Shown: in pieces, positions 52,317 through 61,183 of the stretch
Numbering within the stretch: the first letter of the stretch is position 1
Layout of the letters: every line of letters begins with the position of its first letter
Assembly: GCA_024400115.1 (NCBI GenBank)
Contig: JAKSNF010000001.1
Span: 62,001-126,000 of the forward strand
From: Paludibacteraceae bacterium
GTDB taxonomy: Bacteria; Bacteroidota; Bacteroidia; Bacteroidales; Paludibacteraceae
Reading direction: 5' to 3'
DNA: 64,000 bases
The notes under the pieces: generated by a model
What the model saw: the letters and a program-made list of their open reading frames with translations, nothing else
Told to the model about the DNA's origin: nothing
The model's database searches: none
Translations under genes and position numbers: made by a program

Positions 52317-53361
52317 AAGTTTTCTCATATATAACGCTATTCTGATATCGGCATTGGTATGCAGTATCGGTATTAAGGCTTGCCGCGGATGGGGCGAGTG
52401 GGCAATGCGTGTGTTGCTCTTTGCGGTTCTGACTATTCCCGCAGCATTGCGTTATAATATAGGCACCGATTACAGTGCTTATGTGAGTATTTATGCTTCC
52501 TCGGCTCAGTTATTCAGTCGCGTGGAGATAGGTTTTGCCGGACTGAACTATTTACTTTACCACGCAGGCATTAGTGTAGAGTGGATGTTTGTGATTATGG
52601 CGGTCTTAATCTATGCTCCGATAGCCTTTGGCGTGCGTAAGAAATATATTGTTCCTACCATTGTTTTCTATATGCTGACGGCTTATTTGCCGTCCTTCTC
52701 AATGATACGTCAGTCGTTGGTTATATCGTGGATATTAGTAGCCGTTCTGCGCTATTTGGACGACAACCATATAGGGCAATTATATATCACTATTGCGGCA
52801 GCAGCGTTTATCCACTTATCTGCCGTCATTGTGCTACCGTTCGTTCTCTTTAGACGTATTCATATATCGGCTTGGTGGGTGCTGTTGCTCTTACCTGTTG
52901 CCTTTGTCTTTATCAAGAACGGATTGATTGACCTTATCTTTGAATCCGATTTATTCCTCGATTCCAAATATGGTATTTACGCCGTTAACAAGTTTAACAG
53001 GCAGACAGTTATAGGTAGTGGATTGGGTATAGTGTTAAAGATGTTGACGCCACTACTATATATCATCTTGGCGCGTCATTTAGACAAGCGTTACGATGTG
53101 GTGCTGTATTTATCGGCAGGATTCTTAGTAGCCGTTATGTTATCAACGCAAGTGCATATCTTCAACCGCTTGGCAGACCTCCTGAGTTTAGCTCCGATTA
53201 TAGCCTTCTCGGTAATGTATGACAAACTGCGCAAACCGCTTTGGCTCATTGTTATCACCCTACTGATGACCATCAACTTCCAACAGACAATACGTGCTAA
53301 TCAGTCATTCCAAGGCTCCGGGTTAGGCATAACACCATATGTAACTATTTTCGATAAATAA
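52309..53361 (+). CDS. EpsG-family polysaccharide polymerase (Wzy-like)
   Basis: A 350-residue inner-membrane protein with about ten helices. The EpsG hallmark RYNIGTDYSAYVSIY stands after the second helix, and a later PSFSMIRQSLVISW motif is typical. It polymerises repeat units in the periplasm with Wzz control. ATG 52309 is preferred to the TTG two codons earlier. It overlaps the flippase gene and stands 6 bp before the Stealth gene. Confidence 0.85.
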   Translation: MAESFLIYNAILISALVCSIGIKACRGWGEWAMRVLLFAVLTIPAALRYNIGTDYSAYVSIYASSAQLFSRVEIGFAGLNYLLYHAGISVEWMFVIMAVLIYAPIAFGVRKKYIVPTIVFYMLTAYLPSFSMIRQSLVISWILVAVLRYLDDNHIGQLYITIAAAAFIHLSAVIVLPFVLFRRIHISAWWVLLLLPVAFVFIKNGLIDLIFESDLFLDSKYGIYAVNKFNRQTVIGSGLGIVLKMLTPLLYIILARHLDKRYDVVLYLSAGFLVAVMLSTQVHIFNRLADLLSLAPIIAFSVMYDKLRKPLWLIVITLLMTINFQQTIRANQSFQGSGLGITPYVTIFDK

Positions 53362-53367
53362 CAGAAT

Positions 53368-54357
53368 ATGGATATAGATATCGTCATATTATGGGTGGAC
53401 GGCAATGATGTCCAATGGCAACAGCGTTTTAACGAGTTTGCTCCAAAAGAGAAGCAGATTGATATTGATTGCAGCGAAGAACGCTTCCGCGATTGGGGTT
53501 GCTTGCGCTATTGGTTCCGAGGTATAGAACAGTTTGCTCCGTGGGTGAGAAAAGTGCATTTGGTAACCGCAGACCAGGTACCCGATTGGATTAATAGGGA
53601 CTGCAATAAGTTACACTTAGTAAAACATGAGGACTTTATGCCAGAAGCCTATCTACCTTCTTTTAACGCTTGCGCGATAGAGGATAATATTCACCGAATA
53701 GAAGGGCTTGCGGAGCATTTTGTCTTTTTCAATGACGACTGTTTCTTGACCGCCCCCGTTACTCCCGAACGCTTTTTCCGAAAGGGTTTACCCACAGACA
53801 TGGCAGTAGTGAACACGCTTCAGTCTGAAGGACAAATGGGGCATATCACCCTAAACGATTTAGATGTTATCAACCGTCATTTCAATAAGCGAGAAGTAGT
53901 TAAACGGCTATCTCAGTGGTTTAATCTCCGTTACGGAGCTTTTGTTCTGCGCACCTTAGCCCTATTGCCTTGGCCGCGGTTCTCGGGATTCTATGACCAC
54001 CATTTGCCGCAGGCTTTTTGTAAGCAGACTTTAAACGAAGTGTGGGAAGCCGAGCCGGAGTTGATGCACGAGACATGTTGCCATCGTTTTCGTCATATAA
54101 CAGATGTTAATCAGTGGCTTTTCCGTTATTGGCAATTATGCAAAGGGACGTTTGCTCCGCTTAATGTGATGCGTGATAGTCAGGTTTATTACCTTACGGA
54201 TACTAATTTCGATGAAGCAATAGAGGCTATAAAAAAGCAAAAGCATAATCTTATTGTGCTGAACGATGGTCCGCTAAGTTTGTTTGCAGAAAAGAAGGAA
54301 CAGATGCAAGCGGCTTTTGACGCCATCTTACCCACTAAATCAATGTTTGAAAGATAA
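53368..54357 (+). CDS. Stealth-family capsule phosphotransferase
   Basis: Stealth proteins transfer hexose-1-phosphate to build phosphodiester-linked capsules. The four conserved regions are visible. CR1 is DIVILWVDGND (3-13). CR2 includes RDWGCLRYWFRGIEQFAPWVRKVHLVT. CR3 includes LPSFNACAIEDNIHRIEGLAEHFVFFNDDCFL. CR4 includes HHLPQAFCK. The length of 329 residues is normal. Its presence predicts phosphate bridges in the polysaccharide. It lies in the middle of the cluster, 2 bp before a glycosyltransferase gene. Confidence 0.9.
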   Translation: MDIDIVILWVDGNDVQWQQRFNEFAPKEKQIDIDCSEERFRDWGCLRYWFRGIEQFAPWVRKVHLVTADQVPDWINRDCNKLHLVKHEDFMPEAYLPSFNACAIEDNIHRIEGLAEHFVFFNDDCFLTAPVTPERFFRKGLPTDMAVVNTLQSEGQMGHITLNDLDVINRHFNKREVVKRLSQWFNLRYGAFVLRTLALLPWPRFSGFYDHHLPQAFCKQTLNEVWEAEPELMHETCCHRFRHITDVNQWLFRYWQLCKGTFAPLNVMRDSQVYYLTDTNFDEAIEAIKKQKHNLIVLNDGPLSLFAEKKEQMQAAFDAILPTKSMFER

Positions 54358-54359
54358 AC

Positions 54360-55433
54360 ATGAACCTCATTTTTGATAATATCATTTTCTCGTTACAACC
54401 CTTTGGTGGTATATCGGTTGTTTGGAGTGAACTACTGCAAAGAGCTGTGGTAGATAAGGATTTATCGGTTAAGATGCTCGATTATGCAGCCGCCAATAAC
54501 TGTCGAAAACAAATAACACCTTCCGCAGAGCAGTGCCTTCAGCTGCCCTCGCGTCTGTTGGAGCGGTATCGGAATCCTGAATATAAAGCAACCGAAGAGG
54601 CTGTTTTTCACAGCAGTTATTTTCGTATCATAAATCAGCCTTGTGTGAAAAACGTAACAACGGTTCATGACTTGACCTATCATTACTATCGCTTCGGATT
54701 GGCTAAACGAGTACATTTATGGCAAGAAGCTTGGGCGTTGAAACATTCAGCACACATCATCTGCGTATCGCAGAACACGAAAGAAGACTTATTAAAACAT
54801 TATCCGAGCCTTAATGAAGCCAATGTACATGTAGTGTATAATGGGGTGAACGAGGCGTATAAGTGTCTTTCCTGTGCTAATATAACTCCTTTTGAAACAC
54901 GCGGCTATTTACTCTATGTGGGTAATCGTAGTGCAAGCTATAAGAACTTTGGGGTTGCGGTAGAGGCAGCAAGTAAAGTGCAACTGCCGTTGGTTATTGT
55001 AGGAGGTGCTCTTAGTATAGAAGAAACAGACTTCTTGAACAAGCGGTTAGGTAATCGTTATTGGGTCAAATCACAACCGACGCAAGACGAATTAGTGTTT
55101 ATCTATAATCATGCTTATTGCCTTCTTTATCCATCCGCATATGAAGGTTTTGGGTTACCCGTTGTTGAAGCCCAGCGAACAGGGTGCTTGGTTATAGGAC
55201 AAGCTATCAGTAGTGTTCCGGAAGTGATTGGTGATGGAGGGATATGTGTTACTCCTGAACAAGATCTACAAAAATTAAGTGATTCGATAGCTAATGAGAT
55301 TCGTAGTTTGCTGAGCGGAAGAACCAACGCAAACGACTTGATAGAAAAAGGGAAAATCAACAGCGAACGGTTCTCTTGGGATAAGACATACTGCCAAACG
55401 AAACAAGTTTATCAACTAATATACAATCAATAA
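54360..55433 (+). CDS. Glycosyltransferase, GT4-type (GT-B fold)
   Basis: 357 residues with the GT-B layout. The N-terminal domain has FGGISVVWSELL, and the C-terminal donor domain has the Gly-rich YVGNRSASYKNF and the closing E-x7-E-like YEGFGLPVVEAQRTGC. The retaining GT4 family uses nucleotide sugars such as GDP-mannose; the donor is not readable. It directly abuts the next gene (stop TAA then ATG). Confidence 0.88.
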   Translation: MNLIFDNIIFSLQPFGGISVVWSELLQRAVVDKDLSVKMLDYAAANNCRKQITPSAEQCLQLPSRLLERYRNPEYKATEEAVFHSSYFRIINQPCVKNVTTVHDLTYHYYRFGLAKRVHLWQEAWALKHSAHIICVSQNTKEDLLKHYPSLNEANVHVVYNGVNEAYKCLSCANITPFETRGYLLYVGNRSASYKNFGVAVEAASKVQLPLVIVGGALSIEETDFLNKRLGNRYWVKSQPTQDELVFIYNHAYCLLYPSAYEGFGLPVVEAQRTGCLVIGQAISSVPEVIGDGGICVTPEQDLQKLSDSIANEIRSLLSGRTNANDLIEKGKINSERFSWDKTYCQTKQVYQLIYNQ

Positions 55434-56222
55434 ATGAAAATCAGTATTATCACCGTTACTTACAACTCGGCACGCACGTTATCACGAGCAATGAGGTCGG
55501 TTTGTAACCAGACATATAAAGACATCGAATATATCCTTGTAGATGGCGAGTCCGCAGACTCAACCGTTCACATCATCAAGGATTTTGCTACTAATTATCC
55601 GTTTGTTCGCTATGTATCTGAACGAGATAGCGGCATCTACGATGCCATCAATAAAGGCATTAAGATGGCGACAGGAGACATTATCGGCATTCTCAATTCA
55701 GATGACGAGTTCTATGATTCCACTATTCTTGCACAAGTTGCCTCTTTGATGGAGAAAGAGAATGCGGATATATTATATGGAGACCTTTTGTATTGTCGTT
55801 ATGACGCGTTAGAACACAACCCACCTCGCACTATTCGCCATTGGAAAGGCAAACCATTTGAGAGTAAAGATTTGAGGCGAGGTTGGATGCCGGCACACCC
55901 AACATTATATTGCCGACGTGAGGTTTTTGAGAAAGTAGGTCTCTACCGAACCGATTTTCGCATCTCAGCTGACTATGAGTTTGTGCTTCGTGCTTTCTCG
56001 GAACCGAATTTTAAGAAGGTTTATCTCAATCACATTATTGTTCGGATGGAGATAGGCGGCATCAGTAACCGCAATCTTCGCAGTCTCTTACTCAAGTCTA
56101 AAGAAGACCGAGCCGTGATCAAACTTCATGGAATGAATCCCATAATAACACTTACGTTCAAGATCCTACGAAAAGTGAAACAGTTCCGCCCGCTTAAGAA
56201 AGACAAGGCTGTTGAAGCGTAA
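55434..56222 (+). CDS. Glycosyltransferase, GT2 family
   Basis: 262 residues with a GT-A fold: ISIITVTYNSARTL, the DGESADST donor motif and the DSDD-like NSDDE metal site. The acceptor part has GWMPAHPTLYCRREVFEKVGLY. It adds one sugar to the repeat unit. The 3' end overlaps the convergent glycosyltransferase gene by 29 bp. Confidence 0.88.
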   Translation: MKISIITVTYNSARTLSRAMRSVCNQTYKDIEYILVDGESADSTVHIIKDFATNYPFVRYVSERDSGIYDAINKGIKMATGDIIGILNSDDEFYDSTILAQVASLMEKENADILYGDLLYCRYDALEHNPPRTIRHWKGKPFESKDLRRGWMPAHPTLYCRREVFEKVGLYRTDFRISADYEFVLRAFSEPNFKKVYLNHIIVRMEIGGISNRNLRSLLLKSKEDRAVIKLHGMNPIITLTFKILRKVKQFRPLKKDKAVEA

Positions 56223-57006
56223 GACGATTAAACAGCCTACGCTCTTTGTCCCATATCCAACCCCATTTATTGAAGTAGCGACACATATTAACAACGTGTA
56301 TCTTTAGTAAATGGGGATTTTTATATGACCCTTGCGCATGATTGTGAATAATGGTCACTTGTGGCCAATAAAGGGTTATATAATCGCGATGAATGGTGCG
56401 CGTAAGGTCTATATCTTCCGGATACATAAAATACCGCTCATCAAATAAACGCGCTTTGAGTACCGCCTCTGTACGTAAGAACATAAAACAGCCGCTCAAA
56501 TAGGGCACGTTCATAGGCTTATCATAACCACTGCGGCGAAGTTCGTATCGTTCATTGCGATGACGCATAAGCCAGTCGGGAAGGAAGCGCCTACCAAAGA
56601 CATCAAGAGGCGTAGGAAGCAGTTTGCATAAGTACTGTGTGTCTCCGTTAGGATAGGTGATGTGCGGCATGAGTTGTCCCACTTCGGGATGGTCTAACAT
56701 AAAAGCAAAGATGGTCTCTATGTCCTCATGCTTCACCACGATATCGGAGTTCATGACCAAATGAAAGGGAGTCTTATACCACACCGACTCGCGAATAGCG
56801 ATATTATGTGCCACACCATAACCAAGGTTCCTACCTTTGTTCCATAAATACCGAATCTTGGTGCTTGGTTTATCGTAGTTTGTCTTTTCGGGGGAGTTAT
56901 CTACCAAATAGACCTTGCGCACACATCGTGCTTGTATCAATTCGGCAACGAGGCTGTTCACCTCGTCCCAATTGGGGTGATATAAGACGATGGAGATGTT
57001 TAGCAT
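56194..57006 (-). CDS. Glycosyltransferase, GT2 family (rhamnosyltransferase-like)
   Basis: 270 residues with LNISIVLYHPNWDEV, VDNSPEKT, and the DxD-like MNSDIVV; RTEAVLKARLFDERYFMYPEDIDLTRTIHR is typical of rhamnosyltransferase-like GT2 enzymes. It is transcribed against the rest of the cluster and overlaps it tail to tail by 29 bp. It begins after an 8-bp repeat remnant (57007-57035). It closes the polysaccharide cluster. Confidence 0.87.
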   Translation of the reverse strand: MLNISIVLYHPNWDEVNSLVAELIQARCVRKVYLVDNSPEKTNYDKPSTKIRYLWNKGRNLGYGVAHNIAIRESVWYKTPFHLVMNSDIVVKHEDIETIFAFMLDHPEVGQLMPHITYPNGDTQYLCKLLPTPLDVFGRRFLPDWLMRHRNERYELRRSGYDKPMNVPYLSGCFMFLRTEAVLKARLFDERYFMYPEDIDLTRTIHRDYITLYWPQVTIIHNHAQGSYKNPHLLKIHVVNMCRYFNKWGWIWDKERRLFNRLTLQQPCLS

Positions 57007-57038
57007 AGGCGGAGAGGGAGAGGCAGAAAGGCAATGGG

Positions 57039-58076
57039 TTATAGGGAAATCAATCGGTAGGTTAAATACAAAGCGTAGAGGGTAAGTAGTACGGCACCGT
57101 GCCAGCGTTCAATACGGTGTTTCTTACCGGCAACCATTGCCCAAATAAGAATCGAACCGAGTACTACCATCGCAGCATCTATCCATAAGCCGTTGTAGGC
57201 GGGTAAATAATGAATGACGGCACTCGAACCTAAGATAAAGAAAATATTGAAGATATTACTACCTACTACATTACCTAAGGCAATATCCACGTTCTTCTTG
57301 GCTGCAGCTATACAGGAAGTGGCTAACTCTGGTAGCGAAGTGCCCAACGCCACAACAGTTAAACCGATAATAGCTTCACTCACTCCTGCATTGACGGCTA
57401 TTCGGGTAGCAGAACGAACAATGAACTCACCTCCGATAACCAGTCCCACTAAACCACCGATAATAAGTCCTATTGCCCGTCTCACGGATATCAATCCTTC
57501 TGCAGTTTGCTGAGATTTTTCAGCAGGGATGGCTTTCGTTCTACCGGCGGTCTTTATATTATGCCACATAAAAATAGCGAAGCAGATAAGTAGTACCACA
57601 CCGCCAATTCCAGTAATAAAACCGCCAATAGTAGAGAACGAACCAAACGAGCCCCAGTTGATACGCATCGGGCGGGTATAAGTTGCAAAAAAGACAACAA
57701 GTAATCCTGCCAACACGTTCCACGGCATATCAAAATGACGGCAACTTGCTTGACTCGTGATAGGATAGATAAGGGCGGCGCAACCCAGGATAACAAAGAT
57801 GTTGATGGTGTTACTGCCTAAGACATTGGTGATAGCGAGGTCGGTACTACCGGCGCTGACGGAAATCATGTTAACCACAAACTCTGGCAAGGAGGTTCCG
57901 AATGCGACAATCGTTAAACCAATCACGAGGTCGCTCACGTTATACCGCTTAGCCACTGCACTAGCGCCATCTACAAGCCAATCAGCACCCTTAACCAAGA
58001 GCACAAAACCGACTAACAAAAGCGCTATCAGCGACCACGTGTGTCCTAATGCTAATTCAAGCCAAGCGTCCATCAT
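57039..58076 (-). CDS. Calcium/sodium antiporter (CaCA family)
   Basis: 345 residues with ten or so helices in two inverted halves. Each half carries the ion-binding alpha repeat: VIGLTIVAFGTSLPEFVVNM with LGSNTINIF, and IIGLTVVALGTSLPELATS with VGSNIFNIFFILG. It exchanges Ca2+ for Na+ or H+ across the inner membrane. Two ATGs in tandem (58076, 58073) are possible starts. The ychF stop lies 24 bp upstream. Confidence 0.92.
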   Translation of the reverse strand: MMDAWLELALGHTWSLIALLLVGFVLLVKGADWLVDGASAVAKRYNVSDLVIGLTIVAFGTSLPEFVVNMISVSAGSTDLAITNVLGSNTINIFVILGCAALIYPITSQASCRHFDMPWNVLAGLLVVFFATYTRPMRINWGSFGSFSTIGGFITGIGGVVLLICFAIFMWHNIKTAGRTKAIPAEKSQQTAEGLISVRRAIGLIIGGLVGLVIGGEFIVRSATRIAVNAGVSEAIIGLTVVALGTSLPELATSCIAAAKKNVDIALGNVVGSNIFNIFFILGSSAVIHYLPAYNGLWIDAAMVVLGSILIWAMVAGKKHRIERWHGAVLLTLYALYLTYRLISL

Positions 58077-58100
58077 TTAGTGAAGCGGTTCTATTTCTTA

Positions 58101-59207
58101 TTAAACATTGAAGAGGAAATGCATAATATCCCCATCTTGCACGAGATAGTCTTTGCCCTCTACACCGAGTTTACCGGCGGCGCGACAAGCGGACTCGCCA
58201 CCCAAAGTGATATAATCTTCGTATTTGATAACTTCAGCACGGATAAATCCTTTCTCAAAATCTGTGTGAATAACGCCAGCACACTGAGGCGCCTTACTAC
58301 CTGCGCGGAAAGTCCAAGCGCGTACTTCATCACTGCCTGCGGTGAGGAACGTGCGGAGGTTAAGCAAGGCGTAAGCCGATTTGATAAGACGGTTCACGCC
58401 CGACTCTTGGAGTCCTATCTCTTCAAGGAACATCTGACGCTCCTCATAGGTTTCTAATTCAGCAATCTCAGACTCAATCTTTGCAGCGAGCACGAGTACT
58501 TGTGCATTCTCGTCCTTGACGGCATTCTTCACTTGCTCCACATAAGCGTTTCCTTTGACTGCCGAACCTTCATCTACGTTACAAACGTACATCACCGGTT
58601 TGTTGGTCAATAGATACATCTCCTTGGCAACGGTTTGTTCCTCTTTGGACTCTAATTCAACTGTGCGAGCGGCTTTTCCCTGACTGAGAGCCGCTTGGTA
58701 TTTTTGGAGCACCTCTAAGGCTACTTTCGCTTGTTTGTCACCGCCGACGCGGGCTTGTTTCTCAATCTTTTGGATACGACTCTCTACCGTCTCAAGGTCT
58801 TTAAGTTGGAGTTCGGCATCTATCACCTCTTTATCACGAACAGGATCAACCGAACCGTCAACGTGAACAACGTTCTCATCGTCAAAGCAACGTAGAACGT
58901 GTATGATTGCATCTGTTTCACGTATGTTGGCAAGGAATTGGTTTCCCAAGCCCTCGCCCTTACTAGCACCTTTTACGAGACCGGCAATATCGACGATCTC
59001 AACGGTAGTGGGTATCACACCGCGAACGGGTTTACATAGTTCGCCTAAATGTATGAGACGCTCATCAGGAACGGTGATAACGCCCACGTTCGGTTCAATA
59101 GTGCAGAAAGGGAAATTGGCACTCTGCGCTTTCGTATTACTTAAACAATTAAACAATGTGGACTTACCTACATTCGGTAGTCCAACTATTCCGCATTTCA
59201 ATGACAT
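58101..59207 (-). CDS. ychF: Ribosome-binding ATPase YchF
   Basis: An Obg-like P-loop protein that prefers ATP. It has GLPNVGKST, then TIEPNVG, DIAGLVKGASKGEGLGNQFL and the NxxE specificity region CNVDE in place of NKxD. The coiled coil and C-terminal TGS domain (about 280-368) follow. The length of 368 residues is normal. It ends 24 bp before the antiporter gene. Confidence 0.95.
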   Translation of the reverse strand: MSLKCGIVGLPNVGKSTLFNCLSNTKAQSANFPFCTIEPNVGVITVPDERLIHLGELCKPVRGVIPTTVEIVDIAGLVKGASKGEGLGNQFLANIRETDAIIHVLRCFDDENVVHVDGSVDPVRDKEVIDAELQLKDLETVESRIQKIEKQARVGGDKQAKVALEVLQKYQAALSQGKAARTVELESKEEQTVAKEMYLLTNKPVMYVCNVDEGSAVKGNAYVEQVKNAVKDENAQVLVLAAKIESEIAELETYEERQMFLEEIGLQESGVNRLIKSAYALLNLRTFLTAGSDEVRAWTFRAGSKAPQCAGVIHTDFEKGFIRAEVIKYEDYITLGGESACRAAGKLGVEGKDYLVQDGDIMHFLFNV

Positions 59208-59209
59208 AA

Positions 59210-60439
59210 TTATACAGCGTTTTGCAAACGTAGTTTACTTGCTTTTTCTATCTTCGATTGGGCATATTCTTTTGTTATCACGAACGGGGAAGAAGGTATA
59301 TCGTACATGATATCAATCATGATCGTCTCCACTAAGCTCCTCAGTCCGCGAGCGCCAACTTTATACTCCATTGCTTTCTCCACGACATAATCGAGGGCCT
59401 CGTCCTCAAAACTAAGCGCAATACCATCCATCGCCATTAGTTTCTGATACTGCTTAGTAATAGCGTTTTTAGGTTCGATAAGAATACGCCTTAAAGCAGC
59501 CTTATCAAGCGGCTGAAGATAAGTTAAGATAGGCAGACGACCAATAATCTCAGGGATAAGACCAAAGGACTTCAAGTCTTGTGGAGCAATATACTGAAGC
59601 ATGTTATTCTTATCCAGATGTTCGGTTTGTTTGCTGGCCTCAAAACCCACCACTTGTGTGTTAAGGCGTTGGGCTATCTTGCGTTCGATTCCGTCAAAAG
59701 CACCACCACAAATAAAGAGGATGTTTTGCGTATTAACGCGTATGAACTCTTGTTCGGGGTGTTTGCGTCCTCCTTCGGGGGGCACATTAACGACAGAACC
59801 TTCTAATAGTTTGAGCAGTCCTTGTTGTACGCCTTCACCCGACACATCCCGCGTGATAGAGGGGTTATCTGCCTTGCGAGCAATCTTGTCAATCTCGTCG
59901 ATGAAGACGATTCCTTGTTCAGCCCTGGCTACATCAAAATTCGCTTCTTGGAGTAGCCGAACGAGTAACGACTCTACGTCCTCGCCTACGTAACCGGCTT
60001 CGGTCAGTACAGTGGCGTCCACGATAGCGAAAGGCACGTTCAGTAGTTTGGCGATGGTACGAGCGAGAAGGGTCTTACCTGTACCCGTGGAACCAACGAG
60101 GATGATGTTACTCTTTTCTATTTCGACACCATTATCGTCCGTTGGCTGTAGGAGACGTTTATAGTGGTTATACACCGCTACGGAGAGGAAGCGCTTTGCC
60201 TCTTCTTGACCAATGACGTATTGGTCTAAGAAGGCTTTGATAGCCTGTGGTTTGGGTAGTTGGTCGAATTGGAGTTCGTCCTTAACCGCTTGGGCGTGTT
60301 TGGCGGTTATCTCTTGTATGAGTTGGTGCCCGCGTTCGATGCAGTCAAAGCAGATAAAGCCCTGATTTTCGTCAGCAGCGAACATATTTTTCCCAAGATC
60401 TCGTCCGCAGAAGTTACATTTTTGTTCCTTACGGGGCAT
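59210..60439 (-). CDS. clpX: ClpX ATP-dependent unfoldase
   Basis: Unfolds tagged proteins and feeds them to ClpP. An N-terminal zinc-binding domain (CNFCGRD ... CFDC, residues about 7-35) precedes the AAA+ module. Walker A is GSTGTGKT, Walker B is VFIDEIDK, the pore loop is YVGED, and the sensor II Arg is in GARGLRS. ATG 60439 gives the standard N terminus. The clpP stop is 1 bp upstream, so the two are co-transcribed. Confidence 0.96.
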   Translation of the reverse strand: MPRKEQKCNFCGRDLGKNMFAADENQGFICFDCIERGHQLIQEITAKHAQAVKDELQFDQLPKPQAIKAFLDQYVIGQEEAKRFLSVAVYNHYKRLLQPTDDNGVEIEKSNIILVGSTGTGKTLLARTIAKLLNVPFAIVDATVLTEAGYVGEDVESLLVRLLQEANFDVARAEQGIVFIDEIDKIARKADNPSITRDVSGEGVQQGLLKLLEGSVVNVPPEGGRKHPEQEFIRVNTQNILFICGGAFDGIERKIAQRLNTQVVGFEASKQTEHLDKNNMLQYIAPQDLKSFGLIPEIIGRLPILTYLQPLDKAALRRILIEPKNAITKQYQKLMAMDGIALSFEDEALDYVVEKAMEYKVGARGLRSLVETIMIDIMYDIPSSPFVITKEYAQSKIEKASKLRLQNAV

Positions 60440-60440
60440 C

Positions 60441-61109
60441 TTACTTTCCTTTCTTGGTGTATATTGAATCAATCATGCCATAATCGAGCGCCTCTTTAGA
60501 GGTCATCCAGAAATCGCGGTCGGCATCTTGACGAATACGTTCAAACGTTTGACCAGAATGATCTGCGATGATTTGATAGAGTTCGTCCTTGAGTTTAAGA
60601 ATCTCCTTAGCAGTAATCTCTATATCTGAGGCTTGACCTTGTATTCCTCCCATGGGTTGGTGAATCATCACACGGCTATGAGGTAAGGCAGCGCGCAATC
60701 CTTTTTCGCCAGCAACGAGCAAAATAGCACCCATCGAGGCTGCCATTCCGGTGCAGATGGTTCCCACCTTGCTGGTGATAAATTGCATTGTGTCGTAGAT
60801 ACCTAATCCGGCATAAACGGAACCTCCGGGGGTATTGAGGTAAATGGAGATGTTTCGTTCGCTATCTGCAGAGTCCAAGTATAATAACTGAGCTTGAATA
60901 ACGTTAGCCGTATAGTCATTAACCTCTGTACCAAGGAAGATGATACGATCCATCATAAGACGTGAGAACACGTCCATTTGAGTCATGTTCAGTTGACGCT
61001 CCTCTAAGATAGTAGGAGATATATACTCGGCAGAGGTGTTCATCACTTTCTCCACATGCATCGTGTTGAGACCCTGTGCCTTTGCAAATTTCAAAAAATC
61101 GTTTGTCAT
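60441..61109 (-). CDS. clpP: ClpP protease subunit
   Basis: Serine peptidase barrel subunit. The catalytic Ser is in GMAASMGA and the His in MIHQP; the Asp is in the DRDFWM region. The ClpX-docking [16 protein letters not shown] stretch is normal. The length of 222 residues includes a short N-terminal propeptide-like segment. It precedes clpX by 1 bp and is separated from secDF by a terminator. Confidence 0.96.
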   Translation of the reverse strand: MTNDFLKFAKAQGLNTMHVEKVMNTSAEYISPTILEERQLNMTQMDVFSRLMMDRIIFLGTEVNDYTANVIQAQLLYLDSADSERNISIYLNTPGGSVYAGLGIYDTMQFITSKVGTICTGMAASMGAILLVAGEKGLRAALPHSRVMIHQPMGGIQGQASDIEITAKEILKLKDELYQIIADHSGQTFERIRQDADRDFWMTSKEALDYGMIDSIYTKKGK

Positions 61110-61127
61110 TGTTATTACTTATTTAAA

Positions 61128-61162
61128 AATAAGGAGTCAGTCAGCGGACTTGACTCCTTATT
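61128..61162 (-). terminator. Intrinsic terminator after secDF
   Basis: AATAAGGAGTCA pairs with TGACTCCTTATT around an 11-nt loop. On the minus strand it is followed by TTTTTAAAT. It lies 22 bp past the secDF stop. Confidence 0.9.
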
Positions 61163-61183
61163 GTATATACGCGTGCGCGCAAA

